In this document: positions 4,940 through 7,830 of the stretch, piece by piece
Layout: every line of letters starts with the position of its first letter
Position numbering within the stretch: the first letter of the stretch is position 1
DNA from: Eubacteriales bacterium
GTDB taxonomy: Bacteria; Bacillota; Clostridia; Oscillospirales; CAG-382
Length of the DNA: 7,830 bases
Reading direction: 5' to 3'
NCBI GenBank assembly: GCA_028701715.1
Contig: JAQVQF010000114.1
Location: 1 to 7,830, forward strand
The notes under the pieces: model-generated
Told to the model about the DNA's origin: nothing
Databases searched by the model: none
Seen by the model: the letters and a program-made list of their open reading frames with translations, nothing else
Made by a program: the position numbers and the translations under genes

Positions 4940-5563
4940 ATGCCTAACGTAAAGGTTTATAACATGAAAGGCGAGGAAGTCGGTGCGGTTGAGCTTTCCG
5001 AAGAAATATTCGGAGCCGAAATCAACGAATCCGCGCTCCACGCGGTGGTAAAAGCATACCTGAGCAATCAAAGACAGGGCACTCAGTCCACCCTTACCAG
5101 AGCTGAGGTTTCCGGCGGCGGCAGAAAGCCGTGGAAACAGAAGGGTACAGGCAGAGCCAGACAGGGTTCGACGCGTTCTCCTCAATGGACTCACGGCGGT
5201 ATCGCGCTCGGGCCCAAACCCAGAACCTATAAAATGTCGGTAAATAAAAAGATAAAGAGAGCCGCCATGTTTTCGGCGCTTTCGTCCAAGGTCGCTTCGG
5301 GCGAGCTGATTGTCATTGACAATATCGCGCTTGACGAATATAAGACAAAGACGATAACAGCATTCCTTGCGGCAGTCAACGCTTCGGGAAAAGCCCTTAT
5401 CGTTCTCGACAAGGTGGACGACAAGGTTATCAGGTCCGCGGCGAATATTCCTACGGTATCGACCACACAGTATAATACCATCAACGTATACGATATCCTA
5501 AAATACGGCAAGATGATTATCACTCGTGAAGCGGTCGCCAAGCTTGAGGAGGTATACGCATAA
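4940..5563 (+). CDS. rplD: 50S ribosomal protein L4
   Basis: 23S rRNA-binding protein that lines the narrow part of the peptide exit tunnel. In E. coli it also represses its own S10 operon. 207 residues, standard length. The tunnel loop is seen as GGGRKPWKQKGTGRARQGS (59-77), preceded by the conserved SNQRQGTQSTLTRAEV (42-57) and followed by SPQWTHGG (80-87). This loop looks wild type, with no insertion or change suggesting macrolide resistance. ATG at 4940 has GGGAGG at 4926-4931 (spacer 8). It lies 20 nt after rplC and its stop overlaps the rplW start by 1 nt (TAATG). If the leader at 3612-3880 is autoregulatory, L4 is the first candidate ligand by analogy with E. coli. Confidence 0.98.
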   Translation: MPNVKVYNMKGEEVGAVELSEEIFGAEINESALHAVVKAYLSNQRQGTQSTLTRAEVSGGGRKPWKQKGTGRARQGSTRSPQWTHGGIALGPKPRTYKMSVNKKIKRAAMFSALSSKVASGELIVIDNIALDEYKTKTITAFLAAVNASGKALIVLDKVDDKVIRSAANIPTVSTTQYNTINVYDILKYGKMIITREAVAKLEEVYA

Positions 5564-5856
5564 TGAAAACAGCATACGATATCATTCAAAAGCCGGTCAT
5601 CACCGAAGCGGCTATCGCGGATATGCGCGACAAAAAGTACACCTTCCGCGTGGATAAGGATGCCAATAAAATCGAAATCGCAAAAGCGGTGGAGGAAATT
5701 TTCGGCGTAAAAGTGGAAAAGGTCACCACCGTTATGATGAAATCCAAGCCCAGAAGAGTAAGATATGTATCGGGTCAAACGAGCGAATGGAAAAAAGCCT
5801 TTGTAAAGCTCACGAGCGATTCCAAGAGTATCCCATTCTTCGACAGCTTGATGTAA
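5563..5856 (+). CDS. rplW: 50S ribosomal protein L23
   Basis: Sits at the tunnel exit and forms a docking site for trigger factor and the signal recognition particle. 97 residues, usual for bacteria. Visible features: DIIQKPVITEAA (6-17), the YTFRVDKDANKIEIAKAVEEIFGVKVEKV core (26-54), and a C-terminal WKKAFVKL strand. The Glu in VEEIFGVKV lies near the region that contacts trigger factor. ATG at 5563 is joined to the rplD stop as TAATG. The ribosome binding site GAGGAGG (5546-5552) is inside the rplD coding end, so the two genes are probably translationally coupled. Confidence 0.97.
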   Translation: MKTAYDIIQKPVITEAAIADMRDKKYTFRVDKDANKIEIAKAVEEIFGVKVEKVTTVMMKSKPRRVRYVSGQTSEWKKAFVKLTSDSKSIPFFDSLM

Positions 5857-5875
5857 AGCGGAAGGAGTCAGAAAC

Positions 5876-6706
5876 ATGGGAAATAAAGCATATAAGCCCA
5901 CAACTCCGTCAAGGAGAAACATGGTTACTCCTTCTTATGAGGAAATTACCAAAAATAAGCCCGAAAAAAGCCTTATAACTATTCTTAAAAAGAATTCCGG
6001 CCGTAACAACACGGGTAAAATAACCGTAAGACATCAGGGCGGCGGAAATAAAAAGAAGTACAGACTCATTGATTTTAAGCGCAATGAGGAAGGCGCAAGC
6101 AAAATTATCGGAATCGAATACGATCCCAACCGTACCGCGTTTATAGCTCTCACCGAAAACGACAACGGACAAAAAAGCTATATAGTGGCTCCGGAAGGAA
6201 TCACCGCGGGTGATGTCATCCATACGGGCAGAGACGCCGACATTAAAAAGGGCAATGTACTGCCTATAGAAAAGATACCTGTAGGCACAATCATTCACGC
6301 CATTGAGCTTTACCCCGGCGGAGGCGCTCAGCTGGTTCGCTCCGCGGGAGCCGCCGCTCAGCTTATGGCAAAGGAAAACGGTATGGCGCAGATACGTCTT
6401 CCGTCCGGCGAAGTAAGAAAAGTTCGTCTCGATTGCCGAGCGACCATCGGTCAGGTCGGCAACCTTGAGCACGAAAACATCAAGATAGGCAAGGCCGGCA
6501 AAAAGCGTCATTTAGGCATAAGACCAACCGTACGCGGTTCGGTAATGAACCCGGTTGACCATCCTCACGGCGGCGGCGAAGGCCGCGCTCCCATAGGTCA
6601 TCCCGGACCCTTGACTCCCTGGGGCAAACCCGCTCTCGGATATAAGACCAGGAAGAAGAAGGCCCGCACCGACAAGTTCATAACCAAGCGCAGAAACGCC
6701 AAATAA
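5876..6706 (+). CDS. rplB: 50S ribosomal protein L2
   Basis: Highly conserved 23S rRNA-binding protein needed for subunit joining and peptidyl-transferase assembly. 276 residues, standard. N-terminal RNA-binding domain with GRNNTGKITVRHQGGGNKK (42-60) and YRLIDFKR (62-69), central OB/SH3-like barrels, then the family signature in the C-terminal third: RGSVMNPVDHPHGGGEGRAP (220-239). His229, the residue matching the functionally important His229 of E. coli L2, is present at the same number. The basic tail ends KFITKRRNAK. ATG at 5876 with AAGGAG at 5862-5867 (spacer 8), 19 nt after rplW. Confidence 0.98.
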   Translation: MGNKAYKPTTPSRRNMVTPSYEEITKNKPEKSLITILKKNSGRNNTGKITVRHQGGGNKKKYRLIDFKRNEEGASKIIGIEYDPNRTAFIALTENDNGQKSYIVAPEGITAGDVIHTGRDADIKKGNVLPIEKIPVGTIIHAIELYPGGGAQLVRSAGAAAQLMAKENGMAQIRLPSGEVRKVRLDCRATIGQVGNLEHENIKIGKAGKKRHLGIRPTVRGSVMNPVDHPHGGGEGRAPIGHPGPLTPWGKPALGYKTRKKKARTDKFITKRRNAK

Positions 6707-6727
6707 GTCGGTATGGAGGATTAAATT

Positions 6728-7009
6728 ATGAGCAGAAGTATTAAAAAAGGCCCGTTTGTCGAAAAGAAACTGTACGACAGAATTTGCAATATGAATAAGA
6801 GCGGCGAAAAGAGAGTTCTTAAAACCTGGTCGCGCTCGTCTACCATATTCCCCGAATTTGTCGGACATACGATAGCCGTTCATGACGGTAAAAAGCACGT
6901 TCCCGTTTATGTAGTCGAGGATATGGTCGGCCACAAGCTCGGTGAGTTCGCACCCACCAGAACTTTCAGAGGCCATGCCGGTTCCAAGACTTCGAATAGC
7001 GGTAAATAA
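6728..7009 (+). CDS. rpsS: 30S ribosomal protein S19
   Basis: Head protein of the 30S subunit that binds 16S rRNA with S13 and forms inter-subunit bridges. 93 residues, standard. Begins MSRSIKKGPFVEKKL and carries the signature MVGHKLGEFAPTRTFRGHAG (66-85), with WSRSSTIFPEFVGHTIAVHDG at about 34-54. ATG at 6728 has GGAGG at 6715-6719 (spacer 8) and lies 21 nt after rplB. Order rplB-rpsS-rplV is the conserved one. Confidence 0.98.
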   Translation: MSRSIKKGPFVEKKLYDRICNMNKSGEKRVLKTWSRSSTIFPEFVGHTIAVHDGKKHVPVYVVEDMVGHKLGEFAPTRTFRGHAGSKTSNSGK

Positions 7010-7032
7010 GGATTGAAAGGAGGCGCTGTTAA

Positions 7033-7383
7033 GTGGAACAGAAGGTAGCAGAAGCGCATCTCATACAGCTGCGCATGACACCGAGAAAAGTTAAGATCGT
7101 ACTCGATCTTATCAGGAATAAAAATGTCGCGGAAGCGTCCGCGATAATTAAAACCACAAATAAAATCGCATGTGAACCCGTAGGGAAGCTCTTGGCTTCC
7201 GCCGTTGCGAACGCCGAATTCAATCATGAAATGGATACGGAAAAGCTTTACGTCGCGGAATGCTTTGTAAATCCCGGAAAGCTTAAATATATGAAACGCG
7301 TCATGCCCAGAGCAAAGGGAAGCGCCGACCGTATTATTAAGCGTACCTCGCACGTTACGATAGTGCTTAAGGAAAGGGATTAA
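7033..7383 (+). CDS. rplV: 50S ribosomal protein L22
   Basis: 23S rRNA-binding protein whose long beta-hairpin lines the exit tunnel opposite L4. 116 residues, a little longer than the roughly 110 of E. coli L22, because of the C-terminal and N-terminal ends rather than an insertion I can point to. Features: RMTPRKVKIVLDLIRNK (14-30), AVANAEFNH (57-65), the tunnel hairpin VNPGKLKYMKRVMPRAKGSADRI (79-101) and KRTSHVTIV (103-111). The start is GTG at 7033, supported by AAAGGAGG at 7016-7023 (spacer 9) and by alignment of the N-terminus. No tunnel-hairpin deletion of the macrolide-resistance kind is seen. Confidence 0.97.
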   Translation: MEQKVAEAHLIQLRMTPRKVKIVLDLIRNKNVAEASAIIKTTNKIACEPVGKLLASAVANAEFNHEMDTEKLYVAECFVNPGKLKYMKRVMPRAKGSADRIIKRTSHVTIVLKERD

Positions 7384-7395
7384 GGAGGTTAACAC

Positions 7396-7830
7396 ATGGG
7401 ACAGAAAGTAAATCCTCACGGCTTACGCGTAGGTATAATCAAAGACTGGAACAGCCGCTGGTATGTTAAAAACGAATCCTTCGGCGATACTCTCGTCGCG
7501 GATTATAAACTCCGGAAATTTCTCAAAAAGAAGCTTTTTCAGGCCGGGGTTCCCAATATAGAAATAGAAAGAAACGGCGAAAGAGTACACATCGTTATCC
7601 ACACCGCCAAGCCCGGCATTATAATCGGACGCGGCGGCTCGGAAATAGAAAAGCTTAAGGTTGACGTCGAAAAGTTTACGGGTCATCCCTGTACGATAAA
7701 TGTCGTGGAAGTTAAGCAGCCCGACGTTAACGCTCAGCTTGCGGCCGAAAATATCGCCGCTCAGCTTGAAAAGAGAATTTCCTTCCGCCGCGCCATGAAG
7801 CAGGCCATTTCCAAAGCCATAAAGCTCAAT
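7396..7830 (+). CDS. rpsC: 30S ribosomal protein S3, N-terminal part (cut by window edge)
   Basis: S3 sits at the mRNA entry channel with S4 and S5 and contributes to helicase activity on incoming mRNA. 145 codons are open to the edge. I translated them directly: MGQKVNPHGLRVGIIKDWNS at the start is the S3 N-terminal signature. The KH type-2 domain includes IVIHTAKPGIIIGRGGSEIE (66-85), with the GxxG loop GRGG at 78-81. The C-terminal S3 domain begins near the edge (LEKRISFRRAMKQAI, 124-138). ATG at 7396 has AAGGAGG at 7382-7388 (spacer 7) overlapping the rplV stop codon, so translation is likely coupled. The rest, about 70-80 residues by family length, lies outside the window. Confidence 0.97.
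   Translation, partial: MGQKVNPHGLRVGIIKDWNSRWYVKNESFGDTLVADYKLRKFLKKKLFQAGVPNIEIERNGERVHIVIHTAKPGIIIGRGGSEIEKLKVDVEKFTGHPCTINVVEVKQPDVNAQLAAENIAAQLEKRISFRRAMKQAISKAIKLN

Noticed and set aside
5227..5922. Minus-strand open frame of 231 codons
   Set aside because: It runs antisense across rplD, rplW and the start of rplB, which are certain genes. Its hydrophobic look is a by-product of the complementary strand.
1..7830. CRISPR array, insertion sequence, phage or defence system
   Set aside because: No regularly spaced repeats, transposase motifs, terminal inverted repeats or integrase/nuclease genes were found. All coding space is explained by housekeeping genes.

Overview
The window looks like a chromosomal segment of a low-to-mid GC Firmicute, most likely class Clostridia. 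The evidence is strong AAGGAGG-type ribosome binding sites, a tRNA-sensing T-box leader, sigma-A-like promoters, some TTG/GTG starts and a Firmicute-style S10 ribosomal-protein operon. I cannot name a genus. Two transcription units diverge from a gene-free stretch at about 3427-3898.

Left half, minus strand (read right to left). A promoter at 3470-3497 drives a three-gene unit: a small TSCPD-domain protein (3154-3411), an alpha-phosphoglucomutase/phosphomannomutase whose start overlaps the TSCPD stop (1443-3161), and a glycerophosphodiester phosphodiesterase (693-1412). A separate promoter just beyond (641-669) drives a tryptophan-specific T-box riboswitch (about 340-634). The T-box controls a TrpB2-type tryptophan synthase beta chain, of which only the first 95 codons (1-287) are inside the window. 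The T-box can be read in detail: Stem I with a UGG specifier, a Stem III hairpin, the T-box/antiterminator with its UGGU bulge, and the competing terminator.

Right half, plus strand. A promoter at 3577-3605 is followed by a leader of nearly 290 nt with several possible helices. Then comes the start of the S10 operon in conserved order: rpsJ, rplC, rplD, rplW, rplB, rpsS, rplV and the first 145 codons of rpsC, which runs off the edge. Every gene has a clear ribosome binding site, gaps are short (1-nt overlap to 79 nt), and all proteins look full length and intact. The largest gap, rpsJ-rplC, holds a hairpin that is not a terminator.

The gene content is ordinary housekeeping, and I see no mobile element, CRISPR array, phage or defence gene. 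The parts worth a second look are the RNA elements (T-box, S10 leader, rpsJ-rplC hairpin), a perfect 16-bp palindrome in the divergent promoter region, and the tight link between the uncharacterised TSCPD protein and the sugar-phosphate mutase.
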